DNA of 14,479 nucleotides, from positions 1 through 14,479 of the forward strand of contig JAYWAM010000190.1 in assembly GCA_043782425.1 (NCBI GenBank), given 5' to 3'. Every line of letters starts with the position of its first letter. Positions within the stretch are counted from its first letter, which is position 1. Source of the stretch: JAYWAM01 sp043782425. GTDB taxonomy: Bacteria; Pseudomonadota; Gammaproteobacteria; Burkholderiales; Usitatibacteraceae. The notes under the pieces are model-generated. The model was not told where the DNA came from, did not search any database, and saw nothing but the letters and a program-made list of their open reading frames with translations. Positions 1 through 7,918 of this stretch are shown piece by piece. The translations under genes were made by a program, and so were the position numbers.

Positions 1-17
1 ACCCCGTTTTTGTTTTT

Positions 18-42
18 CTTTGCGTCTTTGCGTCTTGGCGCG
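18..42. repeat. Short 8-bp tandem repeat upstream of the first gene
   Basis: The unit ctttgcgt occurs twice in a row (18-33), followed by a degenerate third copy (cttggcgcg, 34-42). Sequences of this flavour are common intergenic repeats in environmental proteobacteria (recollection, not checked). The first reading frame stays open through it up to an ATG at 10, but the repeat looks non-coding. This is one reason to start the gene at 88. Confidence 0.45.
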
Positions 43-87
43 AAAATTCTTCTCACAAATTGCGAAGATTTAACTGATAAGAGACTA

Positions 88-1446
88 ATGTGTCCCTCTT
101 CACTCCAACCTGAACTGTGGACGTCCACACGGGCGCAAGTCAAGCGCCCGTGGCGGCGTGCGTTTGCGTGGCTGTTGTTGCTCGCACCGGTTTTTTTCAT
201 CACTTACGCCACTGCCAACTGGCTCGCCGCGCAACGCAGCGACGTGGGCTCGGTGGTGTTCGCCTGGGAACGCCATATCCCGTTCGTCGCCTGGACTATC
301 GTTCCCTATTGGTCAATTGATTTGTTTTATGGCCTGTCGTTGTTGCTGCCGCGCACGCGCGCCGAGCTCGACGCCCACGCAAAACGTCTGCTCGCGGCGC
401 AAGCTATCTCTGTCTTGTTTTTTATCACCTTGCCACTGCGCTTCACGTTCGAGCGCCCCGAGGTCACAGGCATTTTTGCTTGGATGTTAGATGTGCTGCT
501 CGGCTTCGATAAGCCGTTTAATCAGGCGCCGTCGCTGCATATCAGTCTGTTGGTTGTGCTGTGGGCGTTGTACGCGAGGTATGCGGCGGGGCTATGGCGC
601 TGGGTGCTGCATGGCTGGGCTTTGCTCATCGGTGTATCCGTGTTGACGACTTACCAACACCATTTTTTCGACATCCCCACTGGTATCCTGGCGGGCTGCC
701 TGTGTGTTCTGCTATTTCCCCTGGAGTCTGCCGCGCCGGGGCAATGTGGCACGCGGCAACGCGATCCGCACCGCTGGAGCATAGGCTTGCGCTATCTGGC
801 CGGCAGTGTGTTGCTGTTTGGCGCTGGCGTGTGGCTGGCTGGCGCATGGCTATGGCTGTGGTGGCCTGCGAGTTCCTTGCTGTGCGTGGCGGGTATCTAT
901 TTTAACGGCGATGCGACGAGGTTTCGCAAGCGCGCGGGGGCGATGGAATGGCCGGTGGCGCTGCTGCTTGCGCCCTATCTGATTGCCGCGTGGATTAACT
1001 CGCGTTGCTGGACACGCAAGCGTCCGCAGCCGAGCGAAATTGTGCCGGGACTGTGGCTTTCGCGTCTGCCTGCCAAAAGCGCGCTTGCCCATCTTGCACC
1101 CGCTGCACTGGTCGATTGCTGTGCCGAGCTGCCGCTGGATGCGCGCGGGGTGCGCGTGTATGCCGTGCCTATGCTCGACTTGATCGTCCCCGAGGTGGCG
1201 CAGATCGAGCAGGGCGTGGCGGCAATTGCGAGCGCGCGTGAGCACGGCGCCACACTGGTTTTCTGCGCGCTCGGTTACTCGCGCAGCGCGGCCATCGTGG
1301 TTGCGTGGTTGGTGGCCGCAGGGCGCGCTAACAGCATCACTAACGCCGAGGCAATGGTGCGCCGCGCGCGTCCTGAACTGGTGTTGTCGCCCGCGCATTT
1401 AACGCAACTGGAATCGTGGCATGCAAACCGCAGCACCCGCACCTGA
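88..1446 (+). CDS. PAP2-family phosphatase fused to dual-specificity phosphatase, membrane protein
   Basis: A 452-residue fusion. The N-terminal two thirds is an integral membrane PAP2-type lipid phosphatase/transferase domain. It has several hydrophobic segments, the PSLH motif at residues 148-151 and a histidine/aspartate pair (H191, D195, pattern HX3D) as in the PAP2_3 and sphingomyelin-synthase-like branch. The C-terminal part (about residues 335-452) is a soluble dual-specificity phosphatase with the Cys-X5-Arg loop FCALGYSRS (C393, R399). D378 or a nearby residue in the PMLDL segment may be the general acid. The ATG at 88 is preferred over the one at 10, because the extra 26 residues cross a repeat and lack similarity to a signal or membrane segment. 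Its E. coli counterpart appears to be YnbD, which has the same domain pair. The likely role is dephosphorylation of phospholipid intermediates; the substrate is unknown. Its end overlaps the next gene by 26 nt. Confidence 0.88.
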   Translation: MCPSSLQPELWTSTRAQVKRPWRRAFAWLLLLAPVFFITYATANWLAAQRSDVGSVVFAWERHIPFVAWTIVPYWSIDLFYGLSLLLPRTRAELDAHAKRLLAAQAISVLFFITLPLRFTFERPEVTGIFAWMLDVLLGFDKPFNQAPSLHISLLVVLWALYARYAAGLWRWVLHGWALLIGVSVLTTYQHHFFDIPTGILAGCLCVLLFPLESAAPGQCGTRQRDPHRWSIGLRYLAGSVLLFGAGVWLAGAWLWLWWPASSLLCVAGIYFNGDATRFRKRAGAMEWPVALLLAPYLIAAWINSRCWTRKRPQPSEIVPGLWLSRLPAKSALAHLAPAALVDCCAELPLDARGVRVYAVPMLDLIVPEVAQIEQGVAAIASAREHGATLVFCALGYSRSAAIVVAWLVAAGRANSITNAEAMVRRARPELVLSPAHLTQLESWHANRSTRT

Positions 1447-1885
1447 GTCGCCTGATGAGTCCGATGCACTAGCTGCGGACATCGGCGCCGCGCTGCTCGG
1501 CTCAGTCAGCCGCGTGTTTAACGGCTGGGCCAGGGTGTTTGCCATTGCTGCCTTGCTCATTCTGGGCTTGCACCCGCTTTGTCTCGTCGCCAATGCGGGG
1601 CTGGCCGCATCAATTGCCACCGGGCTACTACAAACATATTTCGCCGCGCGTTGCGCTTTTGATGCCGCCGTTTTCGCGCGCCTGGGTGGCGCAGCGCAGC
1701 AGTATGTGCGCTTCGATCAGGTCTTGGCGCGATGGTCAGCAGCGCGCAAAAACGTTGCAGCCCGCACAATAGATGAGCGCCTGCATGGCGCCATGCAACT
1801 CCTTAGAAAACAGGGATACTGTCTTGCCGCGCAGATAATCCTGTTCAGCGTCGCGCTTATAATCCAGGCAAGTGCAAAGTATTGA
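1421..1885 (+). CDS. Small membrane protein of unknown function
   Basis: Encodes 154 residues. I do not recognise a named family. The first 20 residues are Pro/Glu/Asp-rich. A clear hydrophobic segment covers about residues 38-60 and another about 134-152 near the C-terminus. A weaker one near 62-85 leaves the topology at two or three spans. The middle is charged (RWSAARKNVAARTIDERLHG) and probably cytoplasmic. The start overlaps the preceding PAP2-DSP gene by 26 nt in another frame, which argues for translational coupling and a shared role at the membrane in lipid metabolism. The stop codon lies 15 nt before a large palindromic repeat. No strong ribosome site is visible. It is real by length, composition and operon position; the function is open. 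Confidence 0.72.
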   Translation: MQTAAPAPESPDESDALAADIGAALLGSVSRVFNGWARVFAIAALLILGLHPLCLVANAGLAASIATGLLQTYFAARCAFDAAVFARLGGAAQQYVRFDQVLARWSAARKNVAARTIDERLHGAMQLLRKQGYCLAAQIILFSVALIIQASAKY

Positions 1886-1900
1886 GAATTTCCTATTTTG

Positions 1901-2087
1901 TGACAGCCCCACCCTCACCCCTACCCTCTCCCGCCCAAGCGGGAGAGGGAGTTTTCTCCCTCTCCCCCGGAACGGGGGGTTGCGCAGGGGGTTCGGTTGG
2001 CATGCCAACCACCTGCGCAACGGCTGTCCAGTGCATTGGACAGCGCGCCCTGCTAGGGAGGGTCGGGGTGAGGGGGTGGTGGGGTCA
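1901..2087. repeat. Composite palindromic intergenic element (REP/MITE-like)
   Basis: About 187 bp made of nested inverted repeats. The outer arms are imperfect: the C-rich stretch at 1905-1930 matches the reverse complement of the G-rich stretch at 2055-2087. Inside are a perfect 11-bp stem (1924-1934 with 1939-1949, loop ccaa) and a 6-bp stem (1964-1969 with 1973-1978). Two further palindromes are listed separately. The first stem is followed by only four T (1952-1955), so it is at best a weak terminator. The ccctctcccgc/gcgggagaggg hairpin is, from memory, widespread between proteobacterial genes. No transposase is present, so it would be a non-autonomous or domesticated element. It separates the small membrane protein from the acyltransferase gene. 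Confidence 0.8.
1979..2044. repeat. Two strong hairpins within the composite element
   Basis: A perfect 10-bp stem (gttgcgcagg at 1979-1988 with cctgcgcaac at 2012-2021) encloses a perfect 16-bp palindrome, ggttggcatgccaacc, at 1995-2010. Directly after it, gctgtcca (2023-2030) pairs with tggacagc (2037-2044) across a 6-nt loop. They could form a two-hairpin cruciform or RNA structure between co-directional genes. No T-run follows, so they do not look like terminators. Confidence 0.82.
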
Positions 2088-2149
2088 AGAAGAAACTGTA
2101 GTGAATCAGGAAACGCTTAATAGTGACGGAATAGAACAGGATACCTGCC

Positions 2150-2797
2150 ATGCTAGAAAAATTTGTCGCTTCAATCATTTGCGGCTTTGCGCAGGCGCTT
2201 ACCGGCGCGCGCGCGCATTGGCTGGGGTGCGCGCCGCTCGAGGTGCAGCGCATTTACTATGCGAATCATTCGAGCCACGGCGACTTTGTGCTCATCTGGG
2301 CGTCACTGCCGCCAGCGCTACGCGCACGCACGCGGCCAGTGGCGGGAGCAGACTACTGGCTGAAGGGCCGCCTGCGCCGCTTTATCGGCCAGGATGTTTT
2401 CCGCGCGGTGCTGATTAATCGTGACGCCAGTCAGCAAAGCGAGAATCCGGTCGATCGCATGATCGCAACGCTAGACCAGGGCGATTCGCTGATCGTATTT
2501 CCTGAAGGCACGCGCAATGTTGCAGAAGGCTTACTGCCTTTTAAAAGCGGTATTTATCACATAGCGCGCCAGCGTCCGGCTATCGATCTGGTGCCGGTAT
2601 GGATTGCAAACCTCAATCGCGTCATGCCCAAGGGCGAAGTGCTGCCCTTGCCGTTGCTGTGCACCGTCACCTTTGGCGCGCCTTTGCATATCACACCCGA
2701 TGAAGCCAAGACAGATTTCCTGGCGCGAGTTCGGGATGCGCTGCTGAACCTCGCGCCCGCGGACGAAAACACGAACGCAAACAAGGTGAGCGCATGA
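2150..2797 (+). CDS. PlsC-like lysophospholipid (1-acyl-glycerol-3-phosphate) acyltransferase
   Basis: A 215-residue member of the PlsC/LPLAT acyltransferase family, which adds an acyl chain to lysophosphatidic acid or a related lysophospholipid at the inner membrane. The family's HX4D catalytic motif is present as NHSSHGD (H40, D45). The substrate-binding motif is FPEGTRN (residues 117-123). A downstream VPVWIANLN segment corresponds to the family's conserved block IV. The protein is shorter than typical PlsC (about 240 residues) because the N-terminal region before HX4D is only about 40 residues long. The next gene starts inside its stop region (ATGA, 4-nt overlap). If the product is phosphatidic acid, it would be the substrate of that CdsA-like enzyme. 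It could equally be a specialised acyltransferase of the ynb-like pathway, so I give no symbol. Confidence 0.88.
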   Translation: MLEKFVASIICGFAQALTGARAHWLGCAPLEVQRIYYANHSSHGDFVLIWASLPPALRARTRPVAGADYWLKGRLRRFIGQDVFRAVLINRDASQQSENPVDRMIATLDQGDSLIVFPEGTRNVAEGLLPFKSGIYHIARQRPAIDLVPVWIANLNRVMPKGEVLPLPLLCTVTFGAPLHITPDEAKTDFLARVRDALLNLAPADENTNANKVSA

Positions 2798-3753
2798 CGC
2801 CGCTGATGCAAATGAGCACGCAGCAACAAACCGGGTGGCTGTTTGCCGCAATCGGCGCAGTGCTGTTATTCGCCTCTATCGTCGCCTGGCTGCTCAAGTT
2901 GAAAACCGCAGGCAGGCCGAACGCCGCCATAGAAAACCTCGTGGCGCGCATCAACGCATGGTGGGTGATGATCCTGGTCATCGGCCTGGCTTTTCTGTTT
3001 GGCAAAACCGGGGTGATCGTGCTGTTCGCCTTCGCTTCCTTCGCGGCGCTGCGCGAATTTATCACCATCACGCCGACGCGCCGCGGCGACCACAAGGCGT
3101 TATTCGTGAGCTTTTTCATCGTGCTGCCGATGCAGTATTTTTTCATCGCAATAGAGTGGTATGGGATGTTCTCGATTTTTATTCCCGTGCATGCTTTTCT
3201 CATCCTGCCGATTCTTGCCGCCGTGTCGGGCGATAACAAGCGCTTTCTGGAGCGCACCGCCGAAACGCAGTGGGGTTTGATGATCAGCGTGTTCTGTATT
3301 TCCCATGTGCCCGCGCTGCTGGTTCTGGAGATTCCCGGCTACGAGGGGCGCAACATGCTGTTGATCGTTTTCCTCGTGCTGGTGGTTCAGTCGAGCGACG
3401 TGTTGCAATACGTCTGGGGCAAGATGTTCGGCAAACACAAAATCGCGCCCGCCTTGTCGCCTTCCAAAACGGTCGAAGGTTTTGTCGGCGGCGTGCTCAG
3501 CGCATCGGCGCTAGGTGCGGCGCTGTGGTGGATTACGCCGTTCAATCCCTGGCAGGCGGCGCTCATGGCTTTTGTCATTACGCTGATGGGCTTTTTCGGC
3601 GGTCTGGTGATGTCGGCGATCAAACGCGACCGCGGCGTGAAGGATTGGGGCGCGATGATAGAGGGTCATGGCGGCATGCTGGATAGACTGGATTCGGTTT
3701 GCTTCTCCGCGCCGGTATTTTTTCATGTGATACGCCATTGGTGGGTGCCATAG
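2794..3753 (+). CDS. Phosphatidate cytidylyltransferase (CDP-diacylglycerol synthase), CdsA/YnbB-like
   Basis: A 319-residue polytopic membrane protein predicted to make CDP-diacylglycerol from phosphatidic acid and CTP. The CdsA family signature is nearly complete at residues 274-300: S274, K277-R278, K283-D284, H292-G293-G294, D297-R298 and D300. One departure is Glu290, where most members have Pro before GHGG. Upstream is the SSDVLQYVWGK segment (200-210) and SPSKTVEGFVGG, both typical of the family. About seven or eight hydrophobic spans can be picked out. The ATG at 2794 is supported by an AAGGTGA ribosome site a few bases upstream and by the ATGA overlap with the acyltransferase gene. 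Membership of a PAP2-DSP/PlsC cluster points to the E. coli YnbB type rather than the housekeeping cdsA, which usually sits with uppS, dxr and rseP. Confidence 0.9.
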   Translation: MTPLMQMSTQQQTGWLFAAIGAVLLFASIVAWLLKLKTAGRPNAAIENLVARINAWWVMILVIGLAFLFGKTGVIVLFAFASFAALREFITITPTRRGDHKALFVSFFIVLPMQYFFIAIEWYGMFSIFIPVHAFLILPILAAVSGDNKRFLERTAETQWGLMISVFCISHVPALLVLEIPGYEGRNMLLIVFLVLVVQSSDVLQYVWGKMFGKHKIAPALSPSKTVEGFVGGVLSASALGAALWWITPFNPWQAALMAFVITLMGFFGGLVMSAIKRDRGVKDWGAMIEGHGGMLDRLDSVCFSAPVFFHVIRHWWVP

Positions 3754-3768
3754 CCCTGGCGTGCGTCA

Positions 3769-3780
3769 GCCGCTAGCGGC
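3769..3780. promoter_or_regulatory. 12-bp perfect palindrome upstream of the sigma-factor promoter
   Basis: gccgctagcggc is a perfect palindrome. It lies 15 nt after the stop of the CDP-diacylglycerol synthase gene and 13 nt before the -10 box of the sigma-factor gene, overlapping the expected -35 position. It could be an operator or a small transcript-end hairpin. No T-run follows, so a terminator role is weak. Confidence 0.4.
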
Positions 3781-3790
3781 GCGAAGCCGG

Positions 3791-3799
3791 TGCTATACT
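3791..3799 (+). promoter_or_regulatory. Extended -10 promoter for the sigma factor-kinase pair
   Basis: TGCTATACT fits the extended -10 form (TG-N-TATAAT with one mismatch). The -35 position 17 bp upstream (3771-3776, cgctag) is poor, as is usual for extended -10 promoters. The expected start point is near 3806, giving a leader of about 30 nt before the ATG at 3837. This suggests housekeeping-sigma expression of the pair rather than dependence on the preceding lipid operon. Confidence 0.5.
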
Positions 3800-3836
3800 C
3801 AGGCTTCCTTCCTCTATCTATACCGACAGAGCGCGC

Positions 3837-4397
3837 ATGGGCAAATTCACCACCGTCCTGGCAGGCCTAAGTGCAGGCGAGCTACAGCCCGAAGGACTAG
3901 ACGCGCTGTTCGTTTCCGCCTACGACGAGCTGAAGCGCATTGCGCACAGCCGTCTCAAAGCCCACCAACCGATCACCTTGCTCGATACCACCGCGCTGGT
4001 GCATGAGTCCTACATGCGTTTCTTGAGCGCTGGCAAACTCGACCTCGAAGACCGCGCCCACTTCATCACTTACGCCGCGCGCGTAATGCGCTCGGTGATT
4101 GTCGATTTCGTGCGCGCCAGATCCGCAGAGCGGCGCGGCGGCGCGCAGGTGCACGTCACCTTTTCCACCGAGCACGAGCAAATTGCGGTACAGGAAGACG
4201 ACGTGTTGCGCCTGGACGACGCGCTCGTGGAATTACAGAATGTCGATCCCGGCTTGGTGAGGATTGTCGAAATGCGTTTCTTCGCCGGACTGTCCGTGGA
4301 AGAAGTCGCCGAATCCCTCGGCCTTTCACCGCGCACCGTATTCCGCGAGTGGCAGAAGGCGCGGATCATCCTTTCAGACGCCATGAGAAACAGCTAG
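3837..4397 (+). CDS. ECF-family RNA polymerase sigma factor, TIGR02999/ECF43-like (kinase-linked)
   Basis: A 186-residue alternative sigma factor with regions 2 and 4 only. Region 2 covers about residues 22-97, with the hallmark TTALVHESY block at 51-59 and RAHFITYAARVMRSVIVDF at 73-91. This pattern is characteristic of the Sigma70_ECF/TIGR02999 group rather than of RpoE-type ECFs. Region 4 is a helix-turn-helix at about 139-181 (EEVAESLGLSPRTVFREW). The next gene is a Ser/Thr kinase 7 nt downstream, and no anti-sigma factor is present. In the characterised relatives EcfP (Vibrio) and EcfK (Xanthomonas) the partner kinase switches the sigma factor on by phosphorylating a threonine in region 2. 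T51 and T52 are candidate sites here (inference). An extended -10 promoter lies upstream; the ribosome site is weak. Confidence 0.93.
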   Translation: MGKFTTVLAGLSAGELQPEGLDALFVSAYDELKRIAHSRLKAHQPITLLDTTALVHESYMRFLSAGKLDLEDRAHFITYAARVMRSVIVDFVRARSAERRGGAQVHVTFSTEHEQIAVQEDDVLRLDDALVELQNVDPGLVRIVEMRFFAGLSVEEVAESLGLSPRTVFREWQKARIILSDAMRNS

Positions 4398-4404
4398 GCC
4401 CTAA

Positions 4405-7404
4405 ATGCATCCCGAGCTACTCGCGCACTGGGAAACAGTATCAAAGCTGCTCGACGAGGCGCTGGAACTTGAGTTGGAGAGCAAGCCCGCTGCGCGCGAA
4501 GCGTGGCTCGCGGCGCTTCCGGAAGAGTACGATGTGGTGAAACCGATGCTGGCGGAGTTGCTCGCCAAAGCGCCGCACGATCGCGATGCTTTGCTGGGCG
4601 ATGCTCTGCCGCACTACGACATGGCAGGCGACACGAATAGCGCGCAGCCGCTGCACAATGCAGGCGATGAAATCGGCGGCTACCGCCTGATACGCGAAAT
4701 CGGCCAAGGCGGCATGGGGACGGTGTGGCTGGCCGAGAGGGTAGTCGGCGGCGCGGGCATGCGCGTGGCGCTAAAACTGCCGCACGTGGATGGCGCTTCT
4801 ACCACCGCCTCTTCCACCATCCGCGAACGCTTCGCGCGCGAGCGCGAGATTCTCGGCGCGCTCAATCATCCCAACATTTCCCGTCTGCTCGATGCTGGCG
4901 TCAGCGCCGCAGGCCAGCCCTATCTTGCCATCGAATACGTCGAGGGCGAAACGCTGATGAAGCATTGCAACGCCAAAGCACTGCCGCTGCGCGAACGCCT
5001 CAAGCTGTTTCTGCAAGTGCTCAAGGCGGTTGAGTATGCGCACGTCAATCTGGTCATCCATCGCGACCTTAAGCCCGGCAACATCCTGGTCACCCCTACC
5101 GGTGACGTGAAGCTGCTCGACTTTGGCATCGCCAAGCTGCTCGCCGTGAATGACATCAAAACCGCCGATACCGCCCTCACGCAGCAGGCAGGTCACGTCA
5201 TGACGCCCGACTATGCCTCCTCAGAACAGATTGCCGGTATGCCGCTCACCACAGCGAGCGACGTGTATTCACTGGGTGTACTGCTGTTCGAGTTGCTGAC
5301 TGGAGCGCGGCCCTATCGCTTAAAGCGCGGCACGCGCGCTGAACTGGAGGAAGCCATTCTCAGCGCCGATACCTCACTGCCCAGCGCCGCCGTCACCCAA
5401 TCGCTGGTCACGCGCATGCGTGTTCCCCGGCGTCGTTGGCGACGAATATTGCAGGGAGATCTGGACACCATCACGTTAGAAGCGCTGCACAAGAATCCGG
5501 CGCAGCGCTATCCGAGTGTTGACGCCTTCCGCCAGGACATCGAGCGTTATCTCGACGGCCGCCCGGTGCTGGCGCGTCCGGAATCGGCAAGGTATCGCTT
5601 CGGCAAATTCGTGTTGCGCCACAAGCTTGCCGTCGGCGCGACGTCCGCCGTAATCTTCGCCTTGCTGGCGGGCATAAGCGTTGCGCTGTGGCAGGCGCGC
5701 GTGGCGCTGCGCGAGGCGAACAAGGCGCGCGCGGTGCAAGGCTTTCTTACCGAACTGTTCGAAAAGAATACGCGGATGCAGACCGATGCGGCCAAGGCGC
5801 GCGGCAAAACGGTGCGCGACGTGCTGATCGAGGCGGGCGATCATATCGGGCAGTCGTTCAGCGATGCACCGGAGTTGCGCGTCGAGATCACCGTCATGCT
5901 GGCGAATCTGCTGATCGAGGTTGATGAGTTCGAGCGTGCCGCGAAACTTTCGCGCGATGCCGTCGCGCTGATGCGCGCCAACAACCTGGCAGGCACCGAC
6001 CTGCACGTCGAGGCGCTCATGTATCTGTCAAATGCAGCGCGCATGCTGGGTAACGCCAAGGAGGCGCTGGGCGCACGCGACGAGGCGCTTGCCGTGCTCG
6101 ATGCGCGCGACGATCGCACCTCTCTGCTGCGGATGCGGGTAAGCGCGAATTCGATACCCTTCCTGTCGCCCGATCCGGAGCGCGAGATTCAGCTCACGCG
6201 CGAGGCATTGACGCTGATCGAGCAACGTTATCCCAGCTTTGCGGGACGCTTTGCCGTCACCGCCATATTAGCGCAACAATATCTTACGCAAGAACAATGG
6301 GCGTTGGCCGAACACTATTTCCGCGTGGCGATAGCACTGTTCCCCCAATCGAACTCTAAGGACTATCTCAGCTTTGCCACTACGCACGGCACGGCTGGCT
6401 ACTGCGCCTTGCACCTCGGCCGCACTGAAGACGCGCTGCGCGATCTCGAGACCGGCATCCGCATGTTGAGCGAAAACACCGGCGAAAACGCGCTGACAAC
6501 GCGCTCTCACCGCGGCGTATATGCTTCAGCCTTGCATCTTGGCGGCCGCAGCGCGGAGGCGCATCGCCTATGGGACCAACTCAGGCAGAGCGCCATTCCG
6601 GGAGAACCCAGCGAAGCCGACTTCGAAATTGCCCTCTACGAAGCCGAGGCACTGATGCAGGAAGGCCGACCGCGCCTTGCTGTCGAGCGCTTGAACGCGC
6701 AATCGGCGCAGTACGTCGAAATGGGCAAGCGCGTCTATGACGATGGCGTACATTGGGCCACGCTGCTGGCGCTCGCCCATGCGATGCAGGGGCACACACA
6801 GGAAGCTGCAGCGGCGCTGAAACGCATTGACGAGCTGCCGCGTCAGAATTCTCTGCCGCCGCAGGAATTAATCGTCTACAAAATGGACGTGACGTGGATT
6901 TTGCTATCCACCGGGCGGCTGGACGAAGCCGCGGCAGCCTTGCGCTTTGGCAAGGACCCCACTACAGGTGAACCTGCCGATTTCGCCGAGGGCTACGTCA
7001 ACGCCAATCTGCGCGCCGCCGAGATTGCCGTGTTGCAAGGCGATGTGGGCCTCGCGCGCGCGCATTCGCAACGCGCGCTCGACCATCTTGCCCAGCGCCT
7101 CGCGCCGGGAGCTATGCCCTGGCTACAGGCCGAAGCGCGCAAGGTGCATGGCAATGTGTTGCTTGCCGCCGGTGACGCCGCTGCCGGGCTGCAATCGCTC
7201 GAAACCGCGATCACCGCCATGCGCCGCCTGCACGATCCCGCCAGCCCGTGGCTGGCCGACACACTGATCTCCGCCGCTCTCGCCCAACGCAGCCTGGGAC
7301 AGCACGAAAAGGCAAGGGCGCTGCTGGCAGAAGCGCGCAAAATCTTCCGTCAACACCCCGCACTCTCCCCCGCCTTTACCGACCGGCTGCGCCGGGCTGG
7401 ATAG
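4405..7404 (+). CDS. Transmembrane Ser/Thr protein kinase with C-terminal TPR region
   Basis: 999 residues in four parts. (1) A 92-residue N-terminal segment rich in Leu/Glu/Ala. (2) A Hanks-type kinase domain from Y93 to about 390, with glycine loop GQGGMG (100-105), catalytic lysine K124 in VALK, HRDLKPGN (219-226, catalytic D221), DFG (239-241), activation segment TPDYASSEQ and the DVYSLGVLLFELLTG helix. All key residues are present, so it should be active. (3) One membrane span at about 409-431. (4) A helical, Ala/Leu-rich C-terminal region of about 560 residues with TPR-like repeats, predicted to be periplasmic. The start lies 7 nt after the sigma-factor stop with no clear ribosome site, so translational coupling is likely. 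The probable role is a membrane sensor kinase whose cytoplasmic domain phosphorylates the adjacent sigma factor. The signal sensed by the TPR part is unknown. Confidence 0.95.
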   Translation: MHPELLAHWETVSKLLDEALELELESKPAAREAWLAALPEEYDVVKPMLAELLAKAPHDRDALLGDALPHYDMAGDTNSAQPLHNAGDEIGGYRLIREIGQGGMGTVWLAERVVGGAGMRVALKLPHVDGASTTASSTIRERFAREREILGALNHPNISRLLDAGVSAAGQPYLAIEYVEGETLMKHCNAKALPLRERLKLFLQVLKAVEYAHVNLVIHRDLKPGNILVTPTGDVKLLDFGIAKLLAVNDIKTADTALTQQAGHVMTPDYASSEQIAGMPLTTASDVYSLGVLLFELLTGARPYRLKRGTRAELEEAILSADTSLPSAAVTQSLVTRMRVPRRRWRRILQGDLDTITLEALHKNPAQRYPSVDAFRQDIERYLDGRPVLARPESARYRFGKFVLRHKLAVGATSAVIFALLAGISVALWQARVALREANKARAVQGFLTELFEKNTRMQTDAAKARGKTVRDVLIEAGDHIGQSFSDAPELRVEITVMLANLLIEVDEFERAAKLSRDAVALMRANNLAGTDLHVEALMYLSNAARMLGNAKEALGARDEALAVLDARDDRTSLLRMRVSANSIPFLSPDPEREIQLTREALTLIEQRYPSFAGRFAVTAILAQQYLTQEQWALAEHYFRVAIALFPQSNSKDYLSFATTHGTAGYCALHLGRTEDALRDLETGIRMLSENTGENALTTRSHRGVYASALHLGGRSAEAHRLWDQLRQSAIPGEPSEADFEIALYEAEALMQEGRPRLAVERLNAQSAQYVEMGKRVYDDGVHWATLLALAHAMQGHTQEAAAALKRIDELPRQNSLPPQELIVYKMDVTWILLSTGRLDEAAAALRFGKDPTTGEPADFAEGYVNANLRAAEIAVLQGDVGLARAHSQRALDHLAQRLAPGAMPWLQAEARKVHGNVLLAAGDAAAGLQSLETAITAMRRLHDPASPWLADTLISAALAQRSLGQHEKARALLAEARKIFRQHPALSPAFTDRLRRAG

Positions 7405-7918
7405 AAAATCTCCAACTTAATTGTACTGTGTCACCTTAGAGGGAAAGTAAGCGCCATCATTACCTCCACCTCAGAGGAGAGACGCTATATTCGTAACACA
7501 GCACAATTACCCCCCCCTCTTAAATCGGCCTGAAAACTAGAGCCGCAGATGAGGTTCCTGTGGCCTGTGGCCCAAAGGCGCGAGACAGAACCATAATGTG
7601 TATTTTTTGTTGATTGGATACACACCATGCGAACCAAAATACGATGCGCTACTGGGAAGCCTTGATTGCGTCGTCGTACCAACTTTGCAAGGTTGCTTTC
7701 GAATCAGCACATTGCGTGTCGACTCCAAAATTTGACCAATGTGTTCTTGGCAATCATCCGCATTGTCCGTGCCTCCCATTTCGGGAGACTGCATGGTTAT
7801 TGGATAAGGTGGTTAATCCATACTTATCCTGTGGGAGCCCGCCCTTAGATGCTTGCGTCGGGGCAGAAATGACAAATCAGGAGCTTTCTACTCCCAACCT
7901 GCACTGGCTACCCTTTCC
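7405..7918. other. 514-bp stretch with no convincing gene
   Basis: Base composition is more AT-rich than the flanking genes, and every frame is broken or has atypical composition. A reading frame at 7614-7967 runs into the duplicated block and is Cys/His/Pro-rich without recognisable motifs; I do not accept it as a gene. Small hairpins occur: tgtgtat (7597-7603) with atacaca (7618-7624), and ggataag (7802-7808) with cttatcc (7823-7829). No clear terminator for the kinase gene is visible. It may be decayed sequence at the junction between the regulatory pair and the secreted-protein island. Confidence 0.6.

Noticed and set aside
10..87. N-terminal extension of the first gene from ATG 10
   Set aside because: The 26 extra codons run through an intergenic tandem repeat; ATG 88 gives a normal protein start.
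850..1398. Long reverse-strand frame under the PAP2-DSP gene
   Set aside because: His/Arg-rich composition typical of an antisense shadow in GC-rich coding DNA; no motifs.
2691..3257. 188-codon reverse-strand frame under the CdsA-like gene
   Set aside because: It lies opposite a gene with a clear family signature and shows no recognisable domain.
5476..6006. 176-codon reverse-strand frame under the kinase gene
   Set aside because: Antisense shadow; the kinase frame is intact and has all catalytic motifs.
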